From Micromonospora aurantiaca ATCC 27029 (GTDB lineage: Bacteria; Actinomycetota; Actinomycetes; Mycobacteriales; Micromonosporaceae): a stretch of DNA of 64,000 nucleotides. A model generated the notes under the pieces. It had not been told where the DNA came from, made no database searches, and saw only the letters and a program-made list of their open reading frames with translations. The stretch spans positions 2,480,001 to 2,544,000 of the forward strand of contig NC_014391.1 in NCBI RefSeq assembly GCF_000145235.1, read 5' to 3'. The position numbers and the translations under genes were made by a program. Positions 30,856 through 43,985 of the stretch are shown here, piece by piece; position 1 is the stretch's first letter; each line of letters begins with the position of its first letter.

Positions 30856-31521
30856 ATCAGCGTCGAACCACGCGTGAACGAGCAGATCCGGGCACGTGAG
30901 GTCCGACTGGTCGGCCCTGAGGGTGAGCAGGTGGGCATCGTCCCGCTGGAGCGCGCCCTGCAGCTGGCCGCGGACGTCGACCTGGACCTGGTCGAGGTTG
31001 CGCCGATGGCGCGCCCGCCGGTGTGCAAGCTCATGGACTTCGGCAAGTTCAAGTACGAGAGCGCACTGAAGGCGCGCGAAGCGCGGCGTAACCAGCAGCA
31101 GACCGTCATCAAGGAGATGAAGCTCCGGCCGAAGATCGACCCGCACGACTACGAGACCAAGAAGGGTCACGTGGTGCGGTTCCTCAAGGCCGGCGACAAG
31201 GTCAAGGTGACGATCATGTTCCGCGGTCGGGAGCAGAGCCGCCCGGAGCTGGGCTACCGGCTCCTGCGCCGGCTCGAGTCCGAGATCACGGACCTTGGAT
31301 ACGTCGAGGCCGCGCCGAAGCAGGACGGCCGAAACATGATCATGGTTCTCGCTCCGCACCGGGCCGTCAAGGCCTCCGCGGTCGCCGCCACGGCGTCCCG
31401 CGGTGGACCGCGCGACCGGGCAGCGGAGGAACCGGCCGCTCCGGCCGGCGAGACCCCGGCGGCCGGCGAGACCGCAGCAGCCGGTGAGACCGGCACGACC
31501 GCTGAGACCAGCGGCCAGTAA
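30856..31521 (+). CDS. infC: Translation initiation factor IF-3, probable ATC start
   Basis: Binds the 30S subunit and controls start-codon and initiator-tRNA selection. Both IF-3 domains are clear: N-terminal [20 protein letters not shown] to [20 protein letters not shown], and C-terminal [20 protein letters not shown] with [22 protein letters not shown]-terminal tail of GETxAA repeats (about 190-221) is added. GAGGAGG at 30845-30851 is 4 bases before an in-frame ATC at 30856 ([12 protein letters not shown]), while the first standard codon, GTG 30874, is 22 bases away. Non-standard starts are an established autoregulatory feature of infC, so ATC is preferred. With that start the protein has 221 residues. 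Confidence 0.93.
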   Translation: MSVEPRVNEQIRAREVRLVGPEGEQVGIVPLERALQLAADVDLDLVEVAPMARPPVCKLMDFGKFKYESALKAREARRNQQQTVIKEMKLRPKIDPHDYETKKGHVVRFLKAGDKVKVTIMFRGREQSRPELGYRLLRRLESEITDLGYVEAAPKQDGRNMIMVLAPHRAVKASAVAATASRGGPRDRAAEEPAAPAGETPAAGETAAAGETGTTAETSGQ

Positions 31522-31540
31522 CAGGGGAGAAGACGTTCCA

Positions 31541-31735
31541 ATGCCGAAGATGAAGAGCCACACGGGTATGGGCAAGCGGGTCAAGGTGACCGGCAAGGGC
31601 AAGATCGTTGCCCAGCAGGCCGGCCTTCGCCACAACCTGGAGAAGAAGCCCAGCACCCAGACCCGTCGGCTGACCGGCACCGTCGAGCTGGCCAAGGCCG
31701 ACACCAAGCGCATCAAGAAGCTGCTCGGCCGCTGA
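31541..31735 (+). CDS. rpmI: 50S ribosomal protein L35
   Basis: A small basic ribosomal protein of 64 residues. The sequence starts MPKMKSHTGMGKRVKVTGKG and includes RHNLEKKPSTQTRRL and the C-terminal ADTKRIKKLLGR. AGGGGAGA (31523-31530) lies upstream of ATG 31541. It occupies the standard infC-rpmI-rplT order. Confidence 0.97.
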   Translation: MPKMKSHTGMGKRVKVTGKGKIVAQQAGLRHNLEKKPSTQTRRLTGTVELAKADTKRIKKLLGR

Positions 31736-31767
31736 CGCGAGCCACCTGAACCGAAGAAGGAGTTGAG

Positions 31768-32160
31768 ATGGCACGCGTCAAGCGGGCTGTGAACGCCCAG
31801 AAGAAGCGTCGTACCCTGCTGGAGACCGCGAGCGGTTACCGCGGTCAGCGCTCCCGGCTGTACCGCAAGGCCAAGGAGCAGGTGCTGCACTCGATGCAGT
31901 ACTCCTACCGGGACCGTCGCGACCGCAAGGGCGACTTCCGGCAGCTCTGGATCCAGCGGATCAACGCCGGCGCCCGGGCCAACGGCCTGACCTACAACCG
32001 CCTGATCCAGGGCCTGCGCCTGGCCGGCATCGAGGTCGACCGGAAGATCCTGGCCGACATGGCCGTCAACGACGCCGCCGCGTTCGCGGCGATCGTCGAG
32101 CTGGCCCGCGCCGCCGTGGCGGCCGAGGGCACCGGTGGCGCCGCGGCTCAGGCCGCCTGA
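31768..32160 (+). CDS. rplT: 50S ribosomal protein L20
   Basis: An early-assembly 23S rRNA-binding protein. The 130 residues begin [19 protein letters not shown], with [20 protein letters not shown] and [20 protein letters not shown] short Ala/Gly-rich extension ends the protein. GAAGGAG at 31754-31760 supports ATG 31768. Last ribosomal gene of the infC operon. Confidence 0.97.
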   Translation: MARVKRAVNAQKKRRTLLETASGYRGQRSRLYRKAKEQVLHSMQYSYRDRRDRKGDFRQLWIQRINAGARANGLTYNRLIQGLRLAGIEVDRKILADMAVNDAAAFAAIVELARAAVAAEGTGGAAAQAA

Positions 32161-32178
32161 CCCACCCCGTACGGCAGA

Positions 32179-32224
32179 TCGAGGCGTCTCCCATGCAGTC
32201 ACAGTCGCAGGGGAGGCGCCTCGA
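32179..32224 (+). promoter_or_regulatory. Hairpin enclosing the ribosome site and start codon of the methyltransferase gene
   Basis: tcgaggcgtctccc (32179-32192) and gggaggcgcctcga (32211-32224) pair over 14 bases with one GU. The left arm contains GAGG (32181-32184), the only ribosome-site-like purines before ATG 32193, which sits in the loop. The structure begins 19 bases after the rplT stop, so it could act as a terminator, a translational lock, or both. Confidence 0.5.
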
Positions 32225-33077
32225 CGCCGTTCCCGGACCGTTCACCCCGCGTACCCCGAGGGTCGTTGCCGCCCGCCGGTTGCAGCGCCGGCGCGACCGC
32301 GACCAGGCCGGCCGGTTCCTGGCCGAGGGGCCGCAGGCGGTCCGGGAGGCGCTCGCCCGCACCGGCACCGTGGTCGAGCTGTTCGGCACCCCGGCGGCGC
32401 TCGACAGGTACGCCGACCTCGCGGCCGCCGCCGCCCGCGCCGACGTGCCGGTCTCCGAGGTGACCGACGACGCGCTCGCGGCGCTCACCGAGACCGTCGC
32501 GCCGCAGGGCCTGGTGGCGGTGTGCCGGCACCTCGACGTACCCCTGGAGCAGGCAGTGGCGCGCGGGCCGCGCCTGGTCGCGGTGCTCGCCGGGATCCGT
32601 GACCCGGGCAACGCCGGCACCGTGCTGCGTACCGCCGACGCGGCGGGCGCGGGCGCTGTGATCTTCGCGGGCGAGGCGGTCGACCCCTACAACGGCAAGT
32701 GCGTGCGGGCCTCCGCCGGCAGCCTCTTCCACGTCGACGTGGTGCGCGCCGCCGACCCGCTCGCCGCCGTCGAGGCGCTGCGGGCCGCCGGCCTGGAGAT
32801 CCTGGCCACCACCGGGTACGGCGACAGCGACCTGGACGACCTCGCCGACGCGGGACGGCTGGCCGCCCCCACCGCGTGGCTGTTCGGCTCGGAGGCGCAC
32901 GGCCTGCCCGACGAGTTGACCGCCGCCGCCGACGCCCGGGTCCGGGTGCCGCTGCACGGGCGCGCGGAGAGCCTGAACCTGGCTGCGGCGGCGGCCGTCT
33001 GCCTGTATTCTTCCGCCAGAGCACTGCGTGTCCCCCGGGGCACGCGAGAGACAGCAGGGGAGTCCGCCTCGTCATGA
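32193..33077 (+). CDS. TrmH/SpoU-family RNA 2'-O-methyltransferase
   Basis: A knotted-fold SAM-dependent methyltransferase of 294 residues, probably acting on 23S rRNA because of its place between rplT and pheS. The N-terminal substrate-binding domain (about 25-110) has RRDRDQAGRFLAEGPQAVRE. The catalytic domain has the three SpoU motifs: IRDPGNAGTVLRTADAAGA (motif 1), AWLFGSEAHGLPDEL (motif 2) and VRVPLHGRAESLNLAAAAAV (motif 3). The exact target nucleotide cannot be read from the sequence. The stop overlaps a possible small leader ORF. Confidence 0.9.
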   Translation: MQSQSQGRRLDAVPGPFTPRTPRVVAARRLQRRRDRDQAGRFLAEGPQAVREALARTGTVVELFGTPAALDRYADLAAAAARADVPVSEVTDDALAALTETVAPQGLVAVCRHLDVPLEQAVARGPRLVAVLAGIRDPGNAGTVLRTADAAGAGAVIFAGEAVDPYNGKCVRASAGSLFHVDVVRAADPLAAVEALRAAGLEILATTGYGDSDLDDLADAGRLAAPTAWLFGSEAHGLPDELTAAADARVRVPLHGRAESLNLAAAAAVCLYSSARALRVPRGTRETAGESASS

Positions 33078-33133
33078 ACGCGCCACGGCGTTCGTTTAGC
33101 CAGCCCGCCGGTGTCGGCGGGCGGCGGGCCTGA
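33074..33133 (+). CDS. Possible 19-residue leader ORF before pheS
   Basis: ATG 33074 overlaps the upstream stop (ATGA) and encodes MNAPRRSFSQPAGVGGRRA before TGA. Its 3' half covers the first arms of the alternative hairpins that follow. It contains only one Phe codon, so it lacks the run of regulatory codons expected of a phenylalanine attenuator. No ribosome site is evident. Treat as speculative. Confidence 0.2.
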   Translation: MNAPRRSFSQPAGVGGRRA

Positions 33134-33180
33134 CCCTTCCCCCTGCACGACTCCCCACCGGCGGGCTGCGGCGAAGCCGC
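33102..33180 (+). promoter_or_regulatory. Mutually exclusive RNA hairpins upstream of pheS
   Basis: The segment agcccgccggtg (33102-33113) can pair with the nearby ggcgggc (33116-33122, 7 bp) or perfectly with the distal caccggcgggct (33156-33167, 12 bp). A further small stem gcggc/gccgc (33168-33180) follows. Switching between pairings is the usual design of attenuators. A -10-like TAGACT downstream (33188-33193) would instead place this upstream of the pheS transcript. Confidence 0.4.
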
Positions 33181-33187
33181 GCGTCCG

Positions 33188-33193
33188 TAGACT
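33188..33193 (+). promoter_or_regulatory. Putative -10 box for pheST
   Basis: TAGACT about 53 bases before the pheS ATG matches the actinobacterial -10. No clear -35 lies 17-18 bases upstream. Confidence 0.4.
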
Positions 33194-33200
33194 CGCCTAG

Positions 33201-34307
<1,107 letters not shown>

Positions 34308-34333
34308 GCTACGGGAACGGTGGTTTAACAGTC

Positions 34334-36928
34334 ATGCGAGTCTCTGTCAGTTGGCTGCGGGAGTACGTGGACCTGCCGGCCGACCTGCCCACCGGCGACC
34401 TGGAGCAGGCGCTGGTCGACCTCGGCATCGAGGTCGAGTCCGTGGTGGACCTGCGCGAGTCGGTCACCGGCCCGCTGGTCGTCGGCGAGGTCCTGGAGAT
34501 CGAGGAGCTGACCGGCTTCAAGAAGCCGATCCGCTTCTGCCGGGTCGACGTCGGCGCCGCGAACGGCACCGGTGAGCCGCAGGAGATCGTCTGCGGGGCG
34601 CGCAACTTCGCCGTGGGCGACAAGGTCGTGGTGATCCTCCCCGGCGGCGTGCTGCCCGGCGGGTTCGCGATCGGCGCGCGCAAGACGTACGGGCGCAACT
34701 CCCACGGCATGATCTGCTCGGCGCAGGAGCTGGGGCTCGGCGACGACCACTCGGGCATCGTCGTGCTGCCCGAGGACGTCAAGGCCCAGCCCGGCGACGA
34801 CGCCCGGCCCGTCGTCGGCCTGGACGACGTCGTGGTCGAGATGGAGATCACCCCGGACCGCGGGTACGCGCTGAGCGTGCGCGGCATCGCCCGGGAGCTG
34901 TCGCACGCGCTCGGCGTGCCGTTCCGCGACCCGGCCGACGCGCCCGCGCCCGGCGCGACCGCCGAGCCGGCGTACCCGGTCGAGGTCCGTGACCCGGTCG
35001 GCTGCGACCGGTTCGCGGCGCGGATGGTGCGCGGCGTCGACCCGACGGTCGAGACGCCCGGCTGGATGCGGCAGCGGCTCACGGTGGCCGGGGTGCGTAG
35101 CATCTCGCTCGCCGTCGACATCACCAACTACCTGATGCTCGAACTCGGCCAGCCGATGCACGCCTTCGACGCGGACCGGATCGCCGGCACGCTCGTGGTG
35201 CGCCGCGCCGAGGCGGGGGAGAAGCTGACCACGCTGGACGGGGTCAACCGCACGCTGTCCGCCGAGGACCTGGTCATCTGCGACGCTGGGCTGCCCAACG
35301 CCCTCGCAGGCGAGGACGCCGGCGTTCCGATCTCGCTCGCCGCGGTGATGGGCGGCGAGACCAGCGAGGTGCTCGCCTCCACCACGAACGTGCTGTTCGA
35401 GGCGGCGCACTGGGATCCGGCCACCGTCGGCCGTACCGCGCGGCGGCACAAGCTGTTCAGCGAGGCCGCGAAGCGCTGGGAGCGGGGCGTGGACCCGGCG
35501 CTGCCGCTCGTCGCGCTGGAAAAGGCGGTCCGGCTGCTCACCGACCTCGCCGGTGGTACGGCAGGCGAGGAGGTGCTCGACATCGACCACGTCGCGCCGC
35601 GTACGCCTGTCACGCTGCCGGTGGACCTGCCGTCGCGGCGCGTCGGCGTGACCTACTCGCCGGACCGCGTGGTCGAGCTGCTGGAGCAGGTCGGCTGCAC
35701 CGTCACCCGCGGCACCGACCGGCTCGCCGAGGACCCGGGCGCCGTCGGCACGGCCGGGGTCGGCCCGGGCGCCGGTGCCGGTGAGGTGCTGACCGTCACG
35801 CCGCCGAGCTGGCGGCCCGACCTGACCGACCCGGCCGACCTGGTGGAGGAGGTGGTACGCCTCGACGGCTACGACCGCGTGCCGTCGGTGCTGCCCACCG
35901 CGCCGCCCGGCCGGGGCCTGACCTGGCAGCAGCAGCGCCGCCGGGCCGTCGCCCGCTCGCTCGCGGAGCGCGGCTACGTCGAGGTGCTGGCGCAGCCGTT
36001 CGTCGCGCCGGAACTGGTCGACCAGCTCGGCCTGCCCGCCGACGACCCGCGCCGCCCCGCGGTACGGCTGGCGAACCCGCTGTCGGAGGAGGAGCCGCTG
36101 CTGCGCACCACGCTGCTCGGCCCGCTGCTCGGCATCGTCAAGCGCAACGTCGGCCGGGGCCAGCGGGACGTGGCGATCTACGAGATCGGCACGGTCTTCC
36201 ACCCGCGTCCCGGCGCCGGCACCCCGCCCGCGATGGGCGTGGACCGGCGGCCCACCGACGAGGAGTTCGCCGCCGCCGACGCGGTCGTTCCCGCCCAGCC
36301 CCGGCACGTCGCGGTGGCGCTCACCGGCGAGATCGAACCGGCCGGCTGGTGGGGCGCGGGCCGCACGGCCGGCTGGGCGGACGCCGTCGAGGCGGGCCGG
36401 GCGGTGCTCGACGCCGCCGGGATCCCCGCCGACCGGGTGACGGTACGGGCCGGCGAGCGGGCGCCCTGGCACCCGGGCCGCTGCGCCGAACTGGTGGTGG
36501 ACGACGTGGTCGTCGGCCACGCCGGTGAGCTGCACCCGGCCGTGCTGGCCGCGCTGGAGCTGCCCCGGCGTACCAGCGCCATGGAACTGGACCTGGACGC
36601 GCTGCCCGCCGCCCCGCTGGCGGCCGGGCCGACCATCTCCACGTTCCCGCCGGCCCTGATCGACGTGGCGCTGGTGGTGGACGACTCGGTGCCGGCGGCC
36701 GAGGTGCGGGCGGCGCTGGTCGAGGGCGCGGGCGCGCTGCTGGAGGACGTCCGCCTGTTCGACGTCTACACCTCCGAGCAGCTCGGCGAGGGACGCAAGT
36801 CGCTGGCGTACAAGCTGACGTTCCGCGCCCCGGACCGGACCCTCGCGGGCGAGGAGGCGGTGGCCGCGCGCGACGCGGCGGTAGCGGTAGCCGCCGAGCG
36901 TTTCGGCGCCACCCTGCGCGGCGCATGA
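34334..36928 (+). CDS. pheT: Phenylalanyl-tRNA synthetase beta subunit
   Basis: Structural and editing subunit partnered with PheS. The 864 residues show MRVSVSWLREYVDLPADLP, the EMAP/tRNA-binding-like OB domain (FCRVDVGAANG, EIVCGARNFAVGDKVVV, YGRNSHGMICSAQELGLG), B3/B4 editing domain (DITNYLMLELGQPMHAFDAD), B5 (PVDLPSRRVGVTYSPDRVVE) and the C-terminal FDX-ACB domain (STFPPALIDVALVVDDSVPA to LTFRAPDRTLAGEEA). ATG 34334 follows pheS closely. The stop leads straight into a hairpin terminator. Confidence 0.96.
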   Translation: MRVSVSWLREYVDLPADLPTGDLEQALVDLGIEVESVVDLRESVTGPLVVGEVLEIEELTGFKKPIRFCRVDVGAANGTGEPQEIVCGARNFAVGDKVVVILPGGVLPGGFAIGARKTYGRNSHGMICSAQELGLGDDHSGIVVLPEDVKAQPGDDARPVVGLDDVVVEMEITPDRGYALSVRGIARELSHALGVPFRDPADAPAPGATAEPAYPVEVRDPVGCDRFAARMVRGVDPTVETPGWMRQRLTVAGVRSISLAVDITNYLMLELGQPMHAFDADRIAGTLVVRRAEAGEKLTTLDGVNRTLSAEDLVICDAGLPNALAGEDAGVPISLAAVMGGETSEVLASTTNVLFEAAHWDPATVGRTARRHKLFSEAAKRWERGVDPALPLVALEKAVRLLTDLAGGTAGEEVLDIDHVAPRTPVTLPVDLPSRRVGVTYSPDRVVELLEQVGCTVTRGTDRLAEDPGAVGTAGVGPGAGAGEVLTVTPPSWRPDLTDPADLVEEVVRLDGYDRVPSVLPTAPPGRGLTWQQQRRRAVARSLAERGYVEVLAQPFVAPELVDQLGLPADDPRRPAVRLANPLSEEEPLLRTTLLGPLLGIVKRNVGRGQRDVAIYEIGTVFHPRPGAGTPPAMGVDRRPTDEEFAAADAVVPAQPRHVAVALTGEIEPAGWWGAGRTAGWADAVEAGRAVLDAAGIPADRVTVRAGERAPWHPGRCAELVVDDVVVGHAGELHPAVLAALELPRRTSAMELDLDALPAAPLAAGPTISTFPPALIDVALVVDDSVPAAEVRAALVEGAGALLEDVRLFDVYTSEQLGEGRKSLAYKLTFRAPDRTLAGEEAVAARDAAVAVAAERFGATLRGA

Positions 36929-36929
36929 A

Positions 36930-36977
36930 AGGAGGGGCCCCCTCTTAACGCCTCCGGTAGAGGAGGGGGCCCCTTTT
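36930..36977 (+). terminator. Hairpin terminator E after pheT (ggggcccc type)
   Basis: ggggccccct (36934-36943) pairs with agggggcccc (36964-36973), extended by flanking A-T and G-T pairs, and is followed by ttttaac. The left arm begins directly after the pheT stop. Each arm is itself nearly palindromic (aggggccccct), so cruciform or alternative pairings are possible. The T-run makes this the most terminator-like of the intergenic hairpins here. Confidence 0.75.
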
Positions 36978-37075
36978 AACACGCCGGCTCACGCGAGCCG
37001 CTGGTGAACGTCATCTCATGGCTATGCAACGCGCCGTATGACCTTGCGGTGGCGCTGCCCCGACCGGTACTCTTC

Positions 37076-37093
37076 TCTGCATAGTCATGCGGA
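37076..37093 (+). promoter_or_regulatory. ARG-box-like operator before argC
   Basis: tctgcatagtcatgcgga contains the inverted half-sites GCAT and ATGC separated by 4 bases, the core of ArgR operators. It ends just before the argC start and overlaps its ribosome site (GGAGG 37091-37095). A second partial site, tcatggctatgcaacg (37016-37031), lies upstream; ArgR sites often occur in pairs. argR itself is in this operon, so autoregulation is expected. Confidence 0.6.
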
Positions 37094-37100
37094 GGTGGGT

Positions 37101-38102
37101 ATGGGCATTCGGGTTGCCGTGGCCGGGGCGAGTGGATACGCCGGGGGCGAACTGCTGCGCCTGCTCGCCGGTCACCCCGAGTTCGAGCTGATCGCCGCCA
37201 CCGCACACAGCCAGGCCGGTCAGCCAGTCACCGCCGTACACCCGCACCTCGCGGGCCTCGACCTGGTGTTCGCCGCGACCGAACCGGCGACCCTCGCCGA
37301 CGCGGACCTGGTCTTCCTGGCCCTGCCGCACGGGCAGTCCGCGGCGCTCGCCGCGGCGCTGCCCGACCCGGTCAAGGTGGTCGACCTCGGCGCTGACCAC
37401 CGGCTGCGTGACGCCGCCGCCTGGTCCCGCTACTACGGCGGCGAGCACGCCGGTGCCTGGACCTACGGGCTGCCCGAGCTGCCCGGCCAGCGGGCCGAGA
37501 TCGCCGCCGCGACGCGGGTCGCCAGCACCGGCTGCTACGCGGCGGCGACCACGCTGGCGCTGGCGCCACTGATCGCCGCAGGCGCGGTACGCCCCGACGA
37601 CGTGGTGGTGGTCGCCGCCTCCGGCACCTCCGGCGCGGGCCGGGCCGCCAAGGCCCACCTGCTCGGCAGCGAGGTGATGGGCGACCTGACCCCCTACAAG
37701 GTGGGCGCGCACCAGCACGTGCCGGAGATCAAGCAGGCCACCGGCGCGACCGGCCTGTCCTTCACCCCGGTGCTCGCGCCGATGCCCCGGGGGATCCTGG
37801 CCACCGTCACCGCGGTGCCCACCGGCGACGCCGACCCGCGCGCGGTGCTGGCCGCCGCCTACGCCGACGCGCCGTTCGTGCACGTGCTGCCCGAGGAATC
37901 GTGGCCGCACACCGCGGCCACCGCCGGGTCGAACTCCTGCCACCTCCAGGCGACTGTGGACGTCGACTCGGGCCGGGTGATCGTGGTCAGCGCGATCGAC
38001 AACCTGGGCAAGGGCGCGGCCGGCCAGGCCGTGCAGAACGCCAACCTGATGGTGGGTCTCCCCGAGACCACCGGTCTGTCCGTGTTTGGAGTGGCCCCGT
38101 GA
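37101..38102 (+). CDS. argC: N-acetyl-gamma-glutamyl-phosphate reductase
   Basis: NADPH-dependent reductase, third step of arginine synthesis. The 333 residues begin [20 protein letters not shown] (Rossmann motif), with the catalytic cysteine in [14 protein letters not shown] and [16 protein letters not shown], then [12 protein letters not shown] and the C-terminal [21 protein letters not shown] 37101 follows GGAGG at 37091-37095. First gene of argCJBDFRGH; its stop overlaps the argJ GTG. Confidence 0.97.
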   Translation: MGIRVAVAGASGYAGGELLRLLAGHPEFELIAATAHSQAGQPVTAVHPHLAGLDLVFAATEPATLADADLVFLALPHGQSAALAAALPDPVKVVDLGADHRLRDAAAWSRYYGGEHAGAWTYGLPELPGQRAEIAAATRVASTGCYAAATTLALAPLIAAGAVRPDDVVVVAASGTSGAGRAAKAHLLGSEVMGDLTPYKVGAHQHVPEIKQATGATGLSFTPVLAPMPRGILATVTAVPTGDADPRAVLAAAYADAPFVHVLPEESWPHTAATAGSNSCHLQATVDVDSGRVIVVSAIDNLGKGAAGQAVQNANLMVGLPETTGLSVFGVAP

Positions 38103-39271
38103 GCGTCACCGTCCCCCGTGGGTTCCGCGCCGCAGGTGTCGCGGCCGGACTGAAGTCCTCCGGCGCCGCCGACGTCGCCCTCGTGATCAACGACGGCCCG
38201 GACGCCGGTGTGGCCGGTGTGTTCACCGCCAACCGGGTCAAGGCCGCGCCGGTGCTGTGGAGCCAGCAGGTCGTGCACGGCGGCGTCGTGCGCGCCGTGG
38301 TGCTCAACTCCGGCGGCGCGAACGCCTGCACCGGCCCGGCCGGCTTCCAGGACACCCACGCCACCGCCGAGCACACCGCCGCCGCGATCACCGCGGCGAA
38401 CGCGCGGCTGATCGTCGGCGCCGGCGAGGTCGCGGTCTGCTCGACCGGCCTGATCGGCGAGCGGCTGCCGATGGACAAACTGCTTCCCGGCGTACGCGAG
38501 GCGGTGCGCGGCCTGTCCCGCGACGGCGGCCCGGCGGCCGCCGAGGCGATCATGACCACCGACACCCGGCCCAAGACGACTGTGGCGCAGGGTACGGGCT
38601 GGACCGTCGGCGGCATGGCGAAGGGCGCGGGCATGCTCGCCCCGGCCATGGCCACCATGCTCTGCGTGCTCACCACCGACGCGGTGGCCGGGCCGGACGC
38701 CCTGGACGCCGCACTGCGCGCCGCCACCCGGATCACGTTCGACCGGATCGATTCCGACGGCTGCATGTCCACCAACGACACGGTGCTGCTGCTGGCCAGC
38801 GGCGCCTCCGGCATCGAGCCGACCGCCGAGGAGCTGACGGCCGCGGTCACCGCCGCCTGCCACGACCTGGCCCAGCAGCTCCTGGCCGACGCGGAGGGCG
38901 CGACGAAGGAGGTCGCGATCGAGGTGGTCGGCGCGGCGAGCGAGGACGACGCGGTCGAGGTGGGCCGCACGGTGGCCCGCAACAACCTGGTGAAGACCGC
39001 GCTGTTCGGCAACGACCCGAACTGGGGCCGGATCCTCGCCGCGGTCGGCACCACGGCCGCCGTGTTCGAGCCGGACGGCGTGGACGTCGCGGTCAACGGC
39101 ATCTGGGTGTGCCGGGGCGGCGCCGCCGCCGAGGACCGCGCCAAGGTGGACCTCACCGGCCGCGGCGTCACGGTCCGGATCGACCTGCACGCCGGCGCCG
39201 ACACCGCCACCATCTGGACCAACGACCTGTCCCATGCGTACGTCCACGAGAACTCGGCCTACTCCACATGA
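38099..39271 (+). CDS. argJ: Bifunctional ornithine acetyltransferase / N-acetylglutamate synthase
   Basis: Recycles the acetyl group from acetylornithine to glutamate, and may also use acetyl-CoA. The precursor of 390 residues self-cleaves at the Ala-Thr bond in [14 protein letters not shown], making the threonine the nucleophile. Other family strings are [41 protein letters not shown] and [18 protein letters not shown] 38099 overlaps the argC stop, and the stop overlaps the argB ATG. Confidence 0.97.
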   Translation: MSVTVPRGFRAAGVAAGLKSSGAADVALVINDGPDAGVAGVFTANRVKAAPVLWSQQVVHGGVVRAVVLNSGGANACTGPAGFQDTHATAEHTAAAITAANARLIVGAGEVAVCSTGLIGERLPMDKLLPGVREAVRGLSRDGGPAAAEAIMTTDTRPKTTVAQGTGWTVGGMAKGAGMLAPAMATMLCVLTTDAVAGPDALDAALRAATRITFDRIDSDGCMSTNDTVLLLASGASGIEPTAEELTAAVTAACHDLAQQLLADAEGATKEVAIEVVGAASEDDAVEVGRTVARNNLVKTALFGNDPNWGRILAAVGTTAAVFEPDGVDVAVNGIWVCRGGAAAEDRAKVDLTGRGVTVRIDLHAGADTATIWTNDLSHAYVHENSAYST

Positions 39272-40151
39272 ACCTCTCCGCTGACCTCACCCGGGCCCAG
39301 GCCAAGGCCGCCACGCTGATCGAGGCGCTGCCCTGGCTGGCCCGTTTCTCCGGCGCCACGGTCGTGGTCAAGTACGGCGGCAACGCCATGGTCGACCCCG
39401 AACTCCAGCGGGCGTTCGCCGCCGACATGGTGTTCCTGCGCTACGCCGGCCTGAAGCCGGTCGTGGTGCACGGCGGCGGCCCGCAGATCTCCGCCATGCT
39501 CGGCCGCCTCGGCATCGCCAGCGAGTTCCGGGGCGGCCTGCGGGTCACCACCCCGGAGGCGATGGACGTGGTCCGGATGGTCCTGGTCGGTCAGGTCGGC
39601 CGGGAACTGGTCGGGCTGATCAACGCGCACGGCCCGTACGCGGTCGGCCTCTCCGGCGAGGACGCGGGGCTGTTCACAGCGGTGCGCCGTCCCGCGTACG
39701 TGGACGGCGAAGCGGTCGACGTGGGCCAGGTGGGCGACGTGGAGTCGGTGAACGTCTCGGCGGTCACCGACCTGATCGAGGCCGGCCGGATCCCGGTCAT
39801 CTCGACAGTCGCGCCGGACGCCGACGGGGTGCTGCACAACCTCAACGCGGACACCGCCGCCGCCGCGCTGGCGGTGGCGCTGGACGCCCGCAAGCTGGTC
39901 GTGCTGACCGACGTGCCCGGCCTGTACGCCGACTGGCCCGACACGTCCAGCCTGATCAGCGAGATCACCGCGGACGACCTGGCGAAGCTGCTGCCGTCCC
40001 TGGAGTCGGGCATGGTCCCGAAGATGGAGGCCTGCCTGCGGGCGGTGCGCGGGGGAGTACCGGCCGCGCACGTCGTCGACGGCCGGGTCGCCCACTCCAC
40101 GCTGCTGGAAGTGTTCACGTCGGAGGGCTTCGGAACGATGGTGATCGAGTC

Positions 40152-40155
<4 letters not shown>
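39268..40155 (+). CDS. argB: Acetylglutamate kinase
   Basis: Phosphorylates N-acetylglutamate, usually the arginine-feedback step. It is a 295-residue amino acid kinase fold with [61 protein letters not shown] and [14 protein letters not shown]. An N-terminal extension ([20 protein letters not shown]) matches the arginine-inhibited hexameric type. ATGA overlaps at both ends couple it to argJ and argD. Confidence 0.97.
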
Positions 40156-42779
<2,624 letters not shown>

Positions 42780-42783
<4 letters not shown>

Positions 42784-43985
42784 CCGAGCGGGTCGTGCTC
42801 GCGTACTCCGGGGGCCTGGACACCTCGGTCGCCATCCCGTACCTGGCCGAGCGGACCGGCGCGGAGGTGATCGCGGTCGCTGTCGACGTCGGCCAGGGCG
42901 GCGAGGACATGACAGTGATCCGGCAGCGCGCGCTCGACTGCGGCGCCGTCGAGTCCGAGGTGGTCGACGCCCGCGACGAGTTCGCCGCCGACTACTGCCT
43001 GCCGGCGATCCGGGCCAACGCCCTCTACATGGACCGCTACCCGCTGGTGTCCGCGCTGTCCCGGCCGCTGATCGTCAAGCACCTGGTCGCGGCGGCGCGC
43101 GCCTACGGCGGCACGATCGTGTCGCACGGCTGCACCGGCAAGGGCAACGACCAGGTCCGGTTCGAGGTCGGCCTGGCCGCCCTCGCGCCCGACCTGAAGG
43201 TCGTCGCGCCGGCCCGGGACTTCGCCTGGACCCGGGACAAGGCGATCGCGTACGCCGAGGAGAAGGGGCTGCCGATCGACGTGTCGGCGAAGTCGCCGTA
43301 CTCGATCGACCAGAACCTGTGGGGCCGGGCCGTGGAGACCGGCTTCCTGGAGGACATCTGGAACGCCCCGGTCGAGGACCTCTACGCGTACACCGAGGAC
43401 CCGGCGTCGGAACGCGACCCGGACGACGTGGTGATCACGTTCGACGACGGCGTCCCGGTCGCGATCGACGGCGAGACGGTCACCCCGTACCAGGCGATCC
43501 GGGAGCTGAACCGGCGGGCCGGGGCGCACGGCGTGGGCCGGCTCGACATGGTCGAGGACCGGCTGGTCGGCATCAAGAGCCGCGAGGTGTACGAGGCGCC
43601 CGGCGCGCTCGCCCTGATCACCGCCCACCAGGAGCTGGAGGCGGTCACAGTCGAGCGGGACCTGGCCCGGTTCAAGCGCGGCGTCGACCAGCGCTGGGGT
43701 GAGCTGGTCTACGACGGGCTCTGGTTCTCGCCGCTGAAGCGGTCGCTGGACGCGTTCATCGACGACGCGCAGCGGCACGTCAGCGGCGAGGTACGGCTGC
43801 GCCTGCACGGCGGCCGGGCGGTGGTCACCGGCCGGCGCTCCGAGGCGAGCCTCTACGACTTCGGCCTCGCCACCTACGACACCGGCGACACGTTCGACCA
43901 GTCGCTGGCGAAGGGATTCGTACGACTGTGGGGACTGCCCAGCACGATGGCCGCGCAACGGGACGCCCGGATGGGAGGGGCCTGA
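42780..43985 (+). CDS. argG: Argininosuccinate synthase
   Basis: Joins citrulline and aspartate with ATP. The 401 residues have the N-type ATP pyrophosphatase loop [31 protein letters not shown] and [20 protein letters not shown]. The downstream region has [23 protein letters not shown] 42780 overlaps the argR stop. An in-frame ATG at 42741 lies inside argR and is not needed. Confidence 0.97.

Noticed and set aside
33074..33133. Classical phenylalanine leader peptide for pheST
   Set aside because: Only one Phe codon; kept as a low-confidence leader ORF, not as a proven attenuator peptide.
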